DNA of 55,976 nt from Verrucomicrobiota bacterium (GTDB lineage: Bacteria; Verrucomicrobiota; Verrucomicrobiia; Limisphaerales; UBA1319), in assembly GCA_022709905.1 (NCBI GenBank), contig JAKLHY010000051.1, positions 1 through 55,976 of the forward strand, in the 5' to 3' direction. Shown here piece after piece: positions 7,905 through 16,289 of this stretch; position 1 is the stretch's first letter, and each line of letters opens with the position of its first letter. A program made the translations under genes and the position numbers. The notes below the pieces were generated by a model, which ran no database searches, had not been told where the DNA came from, and saw only the letters and a list, made by a program, of their open reading frames with translations.

Positions 7905-9914
7905 ATGAAATATTTCTCGCAAAGCATGACCTTGATGGGAACGGTGACGAATGTCGACCCGGCAGACGCTTCCTTCACTCTTCGTTGTCGCAGCGGGGAC
8001 AGTTTTCAGGTCCATGCCAGTTTGTCGACGACATTCGGCGTCATTCAAAATCTGGATAATCTGAACCGCGACCGAGTCACCTCTCCCCCGGATTTTAATC
8101 CGGGTGCGGTCCCAGCCGAAACGGTGCGCAAGTACATTCATACTGACGCCCTCATCGTCGTTCAGGGAATCTATATGGAGCACGACGACCTGAGACACTT
8201 TGACGCGCGCTCTGTCACCCTGATGCATTCCAAACAGGGAAGATATCTATTCGAGGACACTCACTGGTGGATTACCCAGATCGGTCGTCTGGGCGAAGAG
8301 TGGCTGGACGACCTGTTCGGCGACAGGCGTAGCTATCAATGGGACGATTTCGCAGCGATGTATCGCACCAATCTGAATATCCTTGGCCTACCCGTCGGTG
8401 ATGATCAAACCCAGGAATGCGCTACCCTGTCGCGCCTGATCTACGGGCTTTCCTCCGCCTATCTTCTGAGAGGTGACGAGCGTTATCTGCTGGCTGCCAA
8501 GGCGGGGGTGAAGTACCAGCGCGACACCTTCCGGGCCCTGAGCCACGATGGCGAAACGTGCTTCTGGCATTTTGGCAAACGCCAGCAAGAGACCGGGGCA
8601 AAGCTGATAGTGGCATCGGAGAACCCCGACGACCGCGATACGATTCCTCTTTACGAGCAGATTTATGCCCTTGCCGGGCTTGCCCAATACTACCGGATTA
8701 CCCAAGACTGGCAAGTGCTACAAGACATTCGGCGCACCGTCAATGCGTTCCAGCGGTTCTATCTGGATGTGCCTGAAAAAGGCTGGGGGGGCATGGGCGG
8801 TTACTTTTCCCATATCGATTATGCCACGCTGCGACCCGACACCGAGGCTCTGGGCGACAATCGGCTGCGTAAAAACTGGAACTCCATCGGCGATCATATT
8901 CCCGCTTACCTAGTCAACCTCATCCTCGCTCTGGACCCGCCACCGAGCGGTGGGTCCGGCCGGAATGAGATGGAGCAACTCCTGCGCACCTGTCGCAAGA
9001 TCCTGGACACCACCTCGCGGTTGATCCTGGAGAAATTTCCCGATTCCGAGTCGCCTTATGTGAACGAGCGTTTCTTTGCGGACTGGACCCCGGATCATCA
9101 CTGGAAATGGCAGCAGAACCGCGCCGTCGTGGGGCACAACCTGAAGATTGCCTGGAACCTGACCCGTGTCGCCAGCTACTACCGCAGCCTTGCCGCCGAA
9201 GATCGCCGCCAGGGCGAAAACAGTAACGCCCAGCAGCGCGAACAGCGCGCCAATGAATTCCTGGAGCTGGCGAAAAAGCTGGGGGATGCGATGGCGGTCT
9301 ACGGTCTCGACCAAATACGCGGTGGCTGCTTCGACGCGGTCGAGCGTCAACCGCAATTGAAGGACAGGCCGGTTGAGTTCGCTTGGGGGAACACTAAGGA
9401 CTTCTGGCAGCAGGAGCAGGGTATCCTTGCCTACCTGATCCTGCACGGCACCACCGGCGAAGGCAGATACCTGGCGCTGGCCCGGGAGATGGCGGCGTTC
9501 TGGAATATATTTTTCCTGGACCACGATAACCGGGGTCTGTTCTTCCGGGTCACTGATATCGGCAGACCGGTTGTAGAGGGCGTTTATGGCCAAAAAGGAA
9601 GTCACGCGGTCGCGGGTTACCACAGCTTTGAACTGAACTATTTGGCGCACATCTATATGCGCTCGTTCGTGGAAACGGGACCCGGAAACGACAACTTCTG
9701 CCTGAATTTCTGTCTGGATGCGGAATCTCGCCGCACCACGATCAATGTGCTGCCCGACTTTTTCGCCCCCGGCACCATAGAAATCGCTGGCATCACGGTA
9801 AACGGCGTCCCCCGCACGAGCTTCACGCCGGACAACTTCCAGGTGGAGTTGGCTGACGACGAGTGCGGTGCGCATGTCGTCGTTGAATTCCGTGCCAAGA
9901 GCAAAGCACCATGA
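7905..9914 (+). CDS. AGE-family (N-acylglucosamine 2-epimerase-like) (alpha/alpha)6-barrel protein
   Basis: 669 residues from the ATG at 7905, chosen because AGGAGC precedes it; the upstream ATG at 7866 lacks a site. Residues about 1-105 form an N-terminal extension of unknown function (SMTLMGTVTNVDPADASFTL). The rest matches the AGE/cellobiose-epimerase barrel: VGHNLKIAWNLTRVASYY, EFAWGNTKDFWQQEQGILAY and a series of Trp/His-rich helices (KGWGGMGGYFSHIDYATLRP). AGE enzymes interconvert sugar epimers, but the family is diverse and the N-terminal addition is unusual, so the substrate is uncertain. The gene overlaps the following DJ-1 gene by the ATGA motif, so the two are translationally coupled. 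It opens the long plus-strand block. Confidence 0.75.
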   Translation: MKYFSQSMTLMGTVTNVDPADASFTLRCRSGDSFQVHASLSTTFGVIQNLDNLNRDRVTSPPDFNPGAVPAETVRKYIHTDALIVVQGIYMEHDDLRHFDARSVTLMHSKQGRYLFEDTHWWITQIGRLGEEWLDDLFGDRRSYQWDDFAAMYRTNLNILGLPVGDDQTQECATLSRLIYGLSSAYLLRGDERYLLAAKAGVKYQRDTFRALSHDGETCFWHFGKRQQETGAKLIVASENPDDRDTIPLYEQIYALAGLAQYYRITQDWQVLQDIRRTVNAFQRFYLDVPEKGWGGMGGYFSHIDYATLRPDTEALGDNRLRKNWNSIGDHIPAYLVNLILALDPPPSGGSGRNEMEQLLRTCRKILDTTSRLILEKFPDSESPYVNERFFADWTPDHHWKWQQNRAVVGHNLKIAWNLTRVASYYRSLAAEDRRQGENSNAQQREQRANEFLELAKKLGDAMAVYGLDQIRGGCFDAVERQPQLKDRPVEFAWGNTKDFWQQEQGILAYLILHGTTGEGRYLALAREMAAFWNIFFLDHDNRGLFFRVTDIGRPVVEGVYGQKGSHAVAGYHSFELNYLAHIYMRSFVETGPGNDNFCLNFCLDAESRRTTINVLPDFFAPGTIEIAGITVNGVPRTSFTPDNFQVELADDECGAHVVVEFRAKSKAP

Positions 9915-10549
9915 AAGACGGACTCTTGGAAGGCAAGAAAATCGCGGTGCTGGTGGAAAGCCAGTACATCCCCGGCGAAATCGAAGCCTATCGCTACGGC
10001 TTCGGAGCGCTGGGTGCGGAAGTGCACTTCATGTCGAGACTTTGGGGTCAGCCGAAGCAGATATTCGTCAGTGAGGTGGAACAGGCCGGCTACACACCGC
10101 AGACCCTGGAGGTCAGCATTGACTTTCAGAACGTCACGCTGGAGGACTACGCAGCGGTGATCATGGCGGCCAACTACACCAGTGTCCGGCTGCGTTATTT
10201 CGAGCCGCCGAAGGGTCAACCAATCTCGCCAGAGATGACGCGCTCTGCGCCGGCAGCACAATTCTTCGCCCGCGCCATGCAGAACCCGGGCATCGTCAAG
10301 GGGCCGCTGTGTCATGGCCTGTGGATTCTGACGCCGTACCCGGAGTTGCTGAAGGGGCGCAAGGTAATTTGCCACGAGGTAGTGCTGGCGGACATCATGA
10401 ACTGTGGTGCGGTTTACGTGCCGCGCGACGCGCAAAACGGCGGAGTGGTGGTGGATGGCGATTTGGTCACCGGGCACGACTGGCATGTGGTCCAGCCCTT
10501 TGTTCAGGCAATTGCCCAACAGATTTTGGCGTTAGACGCGGAGGTTTGA
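9911..10549 (+). CDS. DJ-1/PfpI-family protein
   Basis: 212 residues, the usual length of DJ-1/PfpI single-domain proteins. The fold is evident from KKIAVLVESQYIPGEIEAYR at the N terminus, the EDYAAVIMAA strand and the nucleophile-elbow motif GPLCHGLWIL with the candidate reactive Cys followed by His. Family activities include glyoxalase III, protease or chaperone, amidotransferase and hydratase functions. Nothing here picks one. Start ATG overlaps the end of the AGE-like gene by 4 bp, and the next DJ-1 gene begins 4 bp after its stop, so all three probably form one operon. Confidence 0.85.
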   Translation: MKDGLLEGKKIAVLVESQYIPGEIEAYRYGFGALGAEVHFMSRLWGQPKQIFVSEVEQAGYTPQTLEVSIDFQNVTLEDYAAVIMAANYTSVRLRYFEPPKGQPISPEMTRSAPAAQFFARAMQNPGIVKGPLCHGLWILTPYPELLKGRKVICHEVVLADIMNCGAVYVPRDAQNGGVVVDGDLVTGHDWHVVQPFVQAIAQQILALDAEV

Positions 10550-10553
10550 ACTC

Positions 10554-11405
10554 ATGAGTCGCAAGATTCTGATTGTATTGTCCGAGTGGGGTTTCTGGGG
10601 CGAGGAGTTGATCGGTCCCCTGGACGTGTTTGACGCCGCCGGCTACGAATCCGTATTCGCGACACCGACCGGCAAGCGGCCGGTAGCGATCGCGGTCAGC
10701 AAGGACGCCAGCTTTGTCGATCCGCCGCTGGGTAGATCGGTCACCACGCCGGAGATGGCGGTCAAGGTGCAGGCGATTGACGATCCCGCCAATCCGCGTT
10801 TGAACAAACCGGTCAACCTGTCCGCTTGGTTCCCGATGCAGCCCTACTGGAGCGCGCCTGAAGTGCTGCGCCAGTGGGAAGCCTATTACCGGGATGTGGC
10901 GCGCGCTCAGGAGCAAATCCGGCAATACGACGCCCTGTTGATGGTGGGCGGCAGCGGGCCGCTGGTGGATATGGCCAACAATCACCGGATTCACGAGCTG
11001 ATTTTCGGCTTTCTACGCCAGGACAAGCCGGTGGCGGCGGAGTGCTATGCCGTAACCTGTCTGGCCTTCGCCCGCGACCTCAACGACCGCAAGAGCATCA
11101 TCTGGGGCAAGCGGGTCACTGGCCATTGCAAGGAGTACGACTACCTGGACGGCACCGGCTTCATGCAGAGCTACAACCAGTTTCTTAATTTCAACATGGG
11201 ACCGCCGCCGTATCCGTTGGAGTACATCCTGCGCGACGCCACCGGGCCGGACGGCGGCTATATCGGCAACGTCGGCAGGGAAACCTCGGTGATCGTGGAT
11301 TATCCGTTCATCACCGGGCGCTCGACGCCGGACAGCATTCTGACGGGGCAGAAGATGATCGAGGTCCTGGACGGGGACCCGCCGCTGCGCCGCTGGGGCT
11401 GGTAG
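10554..11405 (+). CDS. DJ-1/PfpI-family protein, long form
   Basis: 283 residues. N-terminal KILIVLSEWGFWGEELIGPL resembles DJ-1 proteins that begin with a Trp-Gly-rich loop, as in Hsp31-like members. The elbow motif is AAECYAVTCLAF with the candidate nucleophile Cys after Glu, preceded by the glycine turn DALLMVGGSGP. Insertions around ARAQEQIRQYD and near the C terminus make it longer than the upstream paralogue. It is only distantly similar to that neighbour, so this is not a recent tandem duplication. Probable cytoplasmic hydrolase, glyoxalase or stress protein; no activity can be assigned. Confidence 0.8.
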   Translation: MSRKILIVLSEWGFWGEELIGPLDVFDAAGYESVFATPTGKRPVAIAVSKDASFVDPPLGRSVTTPEMAVKVQAIDDPANPRLNKPVNLSAWFPMQPYWSAPEVLRQWEAYYRDVARAQEQIRQYDALLMVGGSGPLVDMANNHRIHELIFGFLRQDKPVAAECYAVTCLAFARDLNDRKSIIWGKRVTGHCKEYDYLDGTGFMQSYNQFLNFNMGPPPYPLEYILRDATGPDGGYIGNVGRETSVIVDYPFITGRSTPDSILTGQKMIEVLDGDPPLRRWGW

Positions 11406-11467
11406 CCAGAGACGAGCGGATTAGAGCGAGACCCAAACGGATTCTATGAAGAACTGGGGGAACAACG

Positions 11468-14400
11468 ATGGAACCAGAAAGGTGCCAGATCAACCGGGTG
11501 AATCGAGCCGACTTGGAGGCAAATTCAGTACGTCTTCCGCCGGATGCTGGCGTCTTCACGCGCGAGGTCGGCGCCTTGGCCAAGGCCTACTTTGGGGCGA
11601 TCGATGAGGGCGACATCGAATCGATGGTCGGCCATCTCGACCCGAACGGCTTCAATATCCATGTCTTGTCGCCTGACGCCACTTTGACGAGCGAAAACGA
11701 GTATCGCGAATGGTACCGTCGCATCGTTTCGGCATTCAGCCGTCTGCACCACACGGTGGTGGCTCTCGACCCGAAGCTGGTCACCGCGAACTCGGCACAG
11801 GCGAGACTATCGATTCACTCCGAGGTCGATCGGCGTAACCCTGCACAAGACGAGAATCCTCGCGCCAATGTCACATTGGACATCGTCTGGGAACTTACCC
11901 GCATGGAGGACGGCCGGTGGTTCATTTCCGGCCAGAGTGAAGCTCCCGATCCCACCCCCGAGTTTTCCAAGGAACGGACACGCCAATTCGCCGTAAGCTA
12001 CCTCGACAATCTCGACAGACGAAACCTCGATGGCATGCTCGAGGTTCTGGCGCCACAAAGCGAATTGAACATCGCGCTCAACGGGGGCCTGATTGTTGAA
12101 GACTTTCCTCAATGGTTCAGGATGATTGACGAAGCATTCATCAACTCCAAGCACCGGATCCAAGGCTTGGTTCCCTTGCAGAATGCAGACGGAACCATTG
12201 ATGCCCACCTCAAGATTCACTTCACAGCGGATCGAAGGAATCCGGAACCGAACCAAGACAAGTCGGTTGACTTTTCCGTGGAGCGCATCTGGACGCTTCG
12301 TCCGGACGCAAACGGCAAGCCTCAGCTTGTGAGTCAGCGGCCGTTCGTCTTGTTCGATCTGAGCACGCGCGTGGACCCTCTGGACGTCCATGGCGTGCTC
12401 GCGGCCGCTCGACGTGGCGACAACGAAGTGGTGCGCGACTGGCTGCGACACGGCGGCAATCCGAACGATTATGCTGCGGACCGGTTCAACCTTTTCTTGA
12501 CGGCAGCCGCAACCGGCAACGCGGAGGTCCTGAGAATGCTGCTCACGGAGGGAGTTGGCGCCCACGAGGTGGATCCCAATCTTCCGCTCAAAGACCCTCA
12601 ACGTCCGGACTACGACACCAATATCTTGGCGGTCCACCTCTCGACCCAGAAGGGGGACGTTGTGAGTACTTTGGCCCTCCTATCCAAGAGTCCCGAGCAG
12701 CTCCATGCACGCATGGAAGTCAACGGGCATACCCCTCTGCTGCAGGCTGCATTCTACGGGCACGTGGAACTGGCCAAGTCGATTCTCGAAAACCTTGGGT
12801 CCATTTTGCCCCAGGGGGCCGACATTGCAGAGGAGATGCTGCGCCTCTTTACCGAGACCACGGTCCGAGGAATCAACGCCACGCAGTTTGGGCGTCAGTT
12901 CCACAACCAGGCGATGATTGATGCCATCGAGCCGTTCGACAAAGCAACGACAGAAGCCAAACAGGCCGATACCCGATCGCTGCTCGAGGCCATCCCGGGT
13001 GGCTCGCGAAATCCGGAGGCCAACACCCCCGAACAGCAGGCCAGTGAAGCAGTGTTCAATGCGATCACGTCCGGTTTGGCTGAGGTCGCGACGCTCGAGG
13101 AGCCAGAGCGCTCCGCAGCGGTGACACGGGTGACCAGCCAATTGAAGGAAGCCACCCAAAATCCGAGTTTCGATCCGAACCGCTTGGCGGGCGAACTGCT
13201 CCAAACGCCAGTCATCGCAGCGGTGACCGGTAACGACGCAAACGAGGGGGTCGCCCGACTTCGGCGCGAAGTCGTGGACATCCTTCTGCAGAAGGGGGCG
13301 GACCCAGACAAGGAAGAGATGTACCCGATGGCGGTGGACGCGATCATTCGCGCTGCGGTGTTCAACCACTTCGATATCCTGAAGAGGTTTGAGGCGGTCA
13401 TGACGCCAGAGGCGATGAAGCAGGCACTCAACCACAAGCCCGCAGTCAACGGCCTGACTGCACTTCACGACTCCGTGCTGCGTGCAGCCACCGGATCAGC
13501 CAGCTATCTCGAGCAGATCCGCTGGGCGCGTAGTCTTGGGGCGGTGGCCGACATCCCAGATCACACCGGCCGAACCCAACGGGACTTTGCCGCTGCAGCA
13601 TTCGTAACCGAAGGTCAGAAGGAAAATGCGGCGGCGGTTTGGGAAGCACTGCAATTGGATTCGCCACCGTATAAGTTGTTCTCATACGAGAATCTGACTT
13701 TCCTTACGATCCCAGATCGCGTGGCGGACAAGGGCACGGTGTGGCGCACATTGGCAGGCTCTTCGGACGTGATCGTGAAGAGCATCGAGCTTGACGGCCC
13801 CAACGCGATGTCCGCGGAGGTTGTGCAGAACCATTCGTTCGGTACGACGATAATGAACCGCTGTTGGCCGGATGGACGTCTGGTTTCCGCGAAGGAGGTG
13901 CAGGCGTTCGCGGTGCAGACTCGCGGTACACCGTTTCTGCCGGTGATGCGGTTTGAGAAATCAGATCCTTACATCAAGCAGCTCCTTGGGGCCGGCTTGT
14001 TCGGTGCGCTGCTCGTGAACCCGGAAAGCCCCGAGGCAGTACGCGCGCTGCTTCGTGATGTCTACTTCCCACAGCGGCCCAGTGCCGACGTTACCCCCAG
14101 GCCTTCCACGGCACAGCATCCGCTTGGCAAACGCGCTGTGGGGGCGGACAACCTGGCCCAGCGTACCTTTGCGGAATATCCCAAGATGATGGACACCCTC
14201 AATGACATGTTCATTGGTGGTGTCTCGTTCAGTAGGCCCGCTCTGCCGGACGTTTTGCAGCGACTCCCTGCGCTCAAGCAGATCGGCGTTAAAATGGTCG
14301 AAGTCGACCACGCTGGCATTCGGACCGAGCTCGCGAAATTCTGTGCGGAGGAGGAGCTCGACCGCCAGGTGGAAGCGGCGATCTCCGCCATCGAGAACGC

Positions 14401-15334
14401 CGCTCGAGATGCCGAGATCGTACTGTCAGGACGTTTCAGCACCGACGAGCAAATCCTGTGTGCGTTCGAAAAGGGGTATCGGCACATCACCACCATCACG
14501 GAAAGAGCCGCCCATGAGATCGCATGGCGCAGCTGGCTGCCGAAAGGCAGCCGGATCGAAGGACGAGAGCCGCTTCCTCGCGAGATGCCGATTCGTCGAC
14601 CCAGCCAAGACTTCAACGACGTGCGACGTGCGTTGGAGGACGGTGAGCTCGTGGTGTTCGGCGCTTTGACCACACCGGACTTGAACAATGCGATCCAACT
14701 GGCGAACAGCGGAATCCTGAACGCCGTCGCTATTGAACGCGAACACGGTACCTGGTCCACCGACGAAACGATCAGACACATCAAAGCGCTGCGGGAGCAT
14801 ACCAATGTACTCGTGCGCCTAGGCAGTGCCCTTGATTCAGACGTGGGAACCTTCGTCCGCTCGAATGTCGCGGCACTTATAGCCACAGCAGTGCTCGGTG
14901 CTGACGAAGCACGACACTTTCTCAGCGCGGTCGAGAAGGCGAACATCGAAACTTACGGAGAGAGCAACAAAAGGAACTGGGCGGTTCCAGTAGTCATGAT
15001 GGAGACCGAAGGGGCGGCCAACGACACCGACAAGATCGTCGCCATGCTCAAGGAACACCGCGGTGTCTGTCACCTCGGCCCACTGGACCTGTCGGCTTCT
15101 CTAGGGGCGGCGTGGGGAACGGAAAGGTACGAGTCGACCGTCCGGAAGATCGAAAGTACGGCCAAGGCCGCGGGAGTTCCGCTGGCTGGGGTATTGAACA
15201 CGCTCGAAGAAGCCTTGGACCATGGTCTCGGCATGGTACTGGCGCCCGTCGGCATGGACGGTGGCGCGCTCAATGCGGGCATTGTGGGCACCAATCCACT
15301 CGAATCCTTGCAGAACGTCAACTCCGCCCGATGA
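11468..15334 (+). CDS. NTF2-NTF2-ankyrin-HpcH-HpcH fusion protein
   Basis: 1288 residues, start preceded by GGGGGAAC. Residues about 30-160 and 168-300 look like two SnoaL/NTF2-like folds (ALAKAYFGAIDEGDIESMVG; QFAVSYLDNLDRRNLDGMLE), each with a conserved DRRNP element. Ankyrin-type repeats follow (about 305-445, DVHGVLAAARRGDNEVVRDW, NGHTPLLQAAFYGHVELAKS; more at about 585-725). The C-terminal half reads as two HpcH/HpaI-type (beta/alpha)8 aldolase domains. The first (about 735-995; YIKQLLGAGLFGALLVNPES) lacks the His and acidic metal ligands. The second (about 1005-1280) keeps them: His in IEREHG, Arg in VLVRLG, Glu in METEGA, Asp in GPLDLSASLG. I know no characterised protein with this order. 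It is adjacent to a small NTF2-ankyrin gene and a GMC oxidoreductase. Likely cytoplasmic; substrate unknown. Confidence 0.72.
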   Translation: MEPERCQINRVNRADLEANSVRLPPDAGVFTREVGALAKAYFGAIDEGDIESMVGHLDPNGFNIHVLSPDATLTSENEYREWYRRIVSAFSRLHHTVVALDPKLVTANSAQARLSIHSEVDRRNPAQDENPRANVTLDIVWELTRMEDGRWFISGQSEAPDPTPEFSKERTRQFAVSYLDNLDRRNLDGMLEVLAPQSELNIALNGGLIVEDFPQWFRMIDEAFINSKHRIQGLVPLQNADGTIDAHLKIHFTADRRNPEPNQDKSVDFSVERIWTLRPDANGKPQLVSQRPFVLFDLSTRVDPLDVHGVLAAARRGDNEVVRDWLRHGGNPNDYAADRFNLFLTAAATGNAEVLRMLLTEGVGAHEVDPNLPLKDPQRPDYDTNILAVHLSTQKGDVVSTLALLSKSPEQLHARMEVNGHTPLLQAAFYGHVELAKSILENLGSILPQGADIAEEMLRLFTETTVRGINATQFGRQFHNQAMIDAIEPFDKATTEAKQADTRSLLEAIPGGSRNPEANTPEQQASEAVFNAITSGLAEVATLEEPERSAAVTRVTSQLKEATQNPSFDPNRLAGELLQTPVIAAVTGNDANEGVARLRREVVDILLQKGADPDKEEMYPMAVDAIIRAAVFNHFDILKRFEAVMTPEAMKQALNHKPAVNGLTALHDSVLRAATGSASYLEQIRWARSLGAVADIPDHTGRTQRDFAAAAFVTEGQKENAAAVWEALQLDSPPYKLFSYENLTFLTIPDRVADKGTVWRTLAGSSDVIVKSIELDGPNAMSAEVVQNHSFGTTIMNRCWPDGRLVSAKEVQAFAVQTRGTPFLPVMRFEKSDPYIKQLLGAGLFGALLVNPESPEAVRALLRDVYFPQRPSADVTPRPSTAQHPLGKRAVGADNLAQRTFAEYPKMMDTLNDMFIGGVSFSRPALPDVLQRLPALKQIGVKMVEVDHAGIRTELAKFCAEEELDRQVEAAISAIENAARDAEIVLSGRFSTDEQILCAFEKGYRHITTITERAAHEIAWRSWLPKGSRIEGREPLPREMPIRRPSQDFNDVRRALEDGELVVFGALTTPDLNNAIQLANSGILNAVAIEREHGTWSTDETIRHIKALREHTNVLVRLGSALDSDVGTFVRSNVAALIATAVLGADEARHFLSAVEKANIETYGESNKRNWAVPVVMMETEGAANDTDKIVAMLKEHRGVCHLGPLDLSASLGAAWGTERYESTVRKIESTAKAAGVPLAGVLNTLEEALDHGLGMVLAPVGMDGGALNAGIVGTNPLESLQNVNSAR

Positions 15335-15364
15335 AGTGGCGAGCCTGCTGGAGAGGACCGAAAC

Positions 15365-16279
15365 ATGAGTGAAGAAGCAACCCGAGCGGTTGTGTCGCGG
15401 TGGTTTGGCGCACTGGATGCCGGTGACGTGGATGCTGCGATGGCGTGTCTGGACGACAACGTCCGCTGGATCAACAGCCCCGCTGAGGAAGGAAAGCCCG
15501 GCGGCATACCCGGCCTGAGCGCGATTATTCCGTGGCTTGGGGACTTCTCGACCAAGGCCGAGGTCATCGCGACATTCGGCCCGTGGGGTGAGAGGCAGGA
15601 GACCGTCCAATATGAACGCCTGAATATGATGTTCAGAGACGATCAAGCCTTGGTGCTCGTCCACGAGGCTGCTCGCATCAGAGCAACTGGCTTGGTCTAC
15701 GACATCGAGTTCGTTCAGCGCATTCAGGTTGCCGGTGATTTAATCGTCATGCTGAGGGCATACTGGGACACGTCCCAGGCCGTCAGGGCATTCCGGGGAG
15801 ACATGCCAGCACGGTTGTTGGCCGCAGCAAAGCAGGGCAACACCGACGAAGCCGATCTCGTCCTGCCGTTTGGGGCGAATCCGAACCAGGCTGATCCCGT
15901 CAGTGCGGAGTCCGCTTTGATGATTGCCGCAGAAGAAGACCACGTTGAGATGGTGAAGATGCTCCTTTCGTACGGAGCGGAACCAAACCTGATTAGCCGC
16001 AAGTCAGGGAACACCGCGCTTCACAATGCATGCCGAACCGGTAAACCGCGTTCGATCAAAGCACTTCTGGAAGCCGGCGCGTTTGTCAATGTCCAGCGGC
16101 CAACGACTGGCGAAACTCCTCTGCACGAAGCGCTAAGACACGGTTTTCCAGAATGTGCCGAAATCCTCATCGAGGCCGGTGCGAACAAGAATGTCATCGC
16201 GTTCGACGGCAAGCACCCTGCTGACGTTGCGGCAGAGGTCCTAGGACCGAATGCACCGATATTGGCCCGTCTTACCTAA
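15365..16279 (+). CDS. SnoaL/NTF2-like plus ankyrin-repeat protein
   Basis: 304 residues. The N-terminal SnoaL/NTF2-like fold (about 1-125; VVSRWFGALDAGDVDAAMAC, then VRWINSP) is the polyketide-cyclase or steroid-isomerase type of cone. The C-terminal half has about four ankyrin repeats (ESALMIAAEEDHVEMVKMLL; GNTALHNACRTGKPRSIKAL; GETPLHEALRHGFPECAEIL). The same two modules occur in the preceding 1288-residue protein, so this looks like a reduced relative. It lies 30 bp after it and 10 bp before the GMC oxidoreductase, which implies one operon. Possible roles are a small-molecule-binding or isomerase subunit with an ankyrin interaction arm. No catalytic residues can be assigned. Confidence 0.8.
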   Translation: MSEEATRAVVSRWFGALDAGDVDAAMACLDDNVRWINSPAEEGKPGGIPGLSAIIPWLGDFSTKAEVIATFGPWGERQETVQYERLNMMFRDDQALVLVHEAARIRATGLVYDIEFVQRIQVAGDLIVMLRAYWDTSQAVRAFRGDMPARLLAAAKQGNTDEADLVLPFGANPNQADPVSAESALMIAAEEDHVEMVKMLLSYGAEPNLISRKSGNTALHNACRTGKPRSIKALLEAGAFVNVQRPTTGETPLHEALRHGFPECAEILIEAGANKNVIAFDGKHPADVAAEVLGPNAPILARLT

Positions 16280-16289
16280 GGAGGCGTGT

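Noticed and set aside
11468..15334. Polyketide or secondary-metabolite synthase interpretation of the giant protein
   Set aside because: No ketosynthase, acyltransferase or carrier motif; HpcH-type motifs (GPLDLS, METEGA) explain the C-terminal half better.
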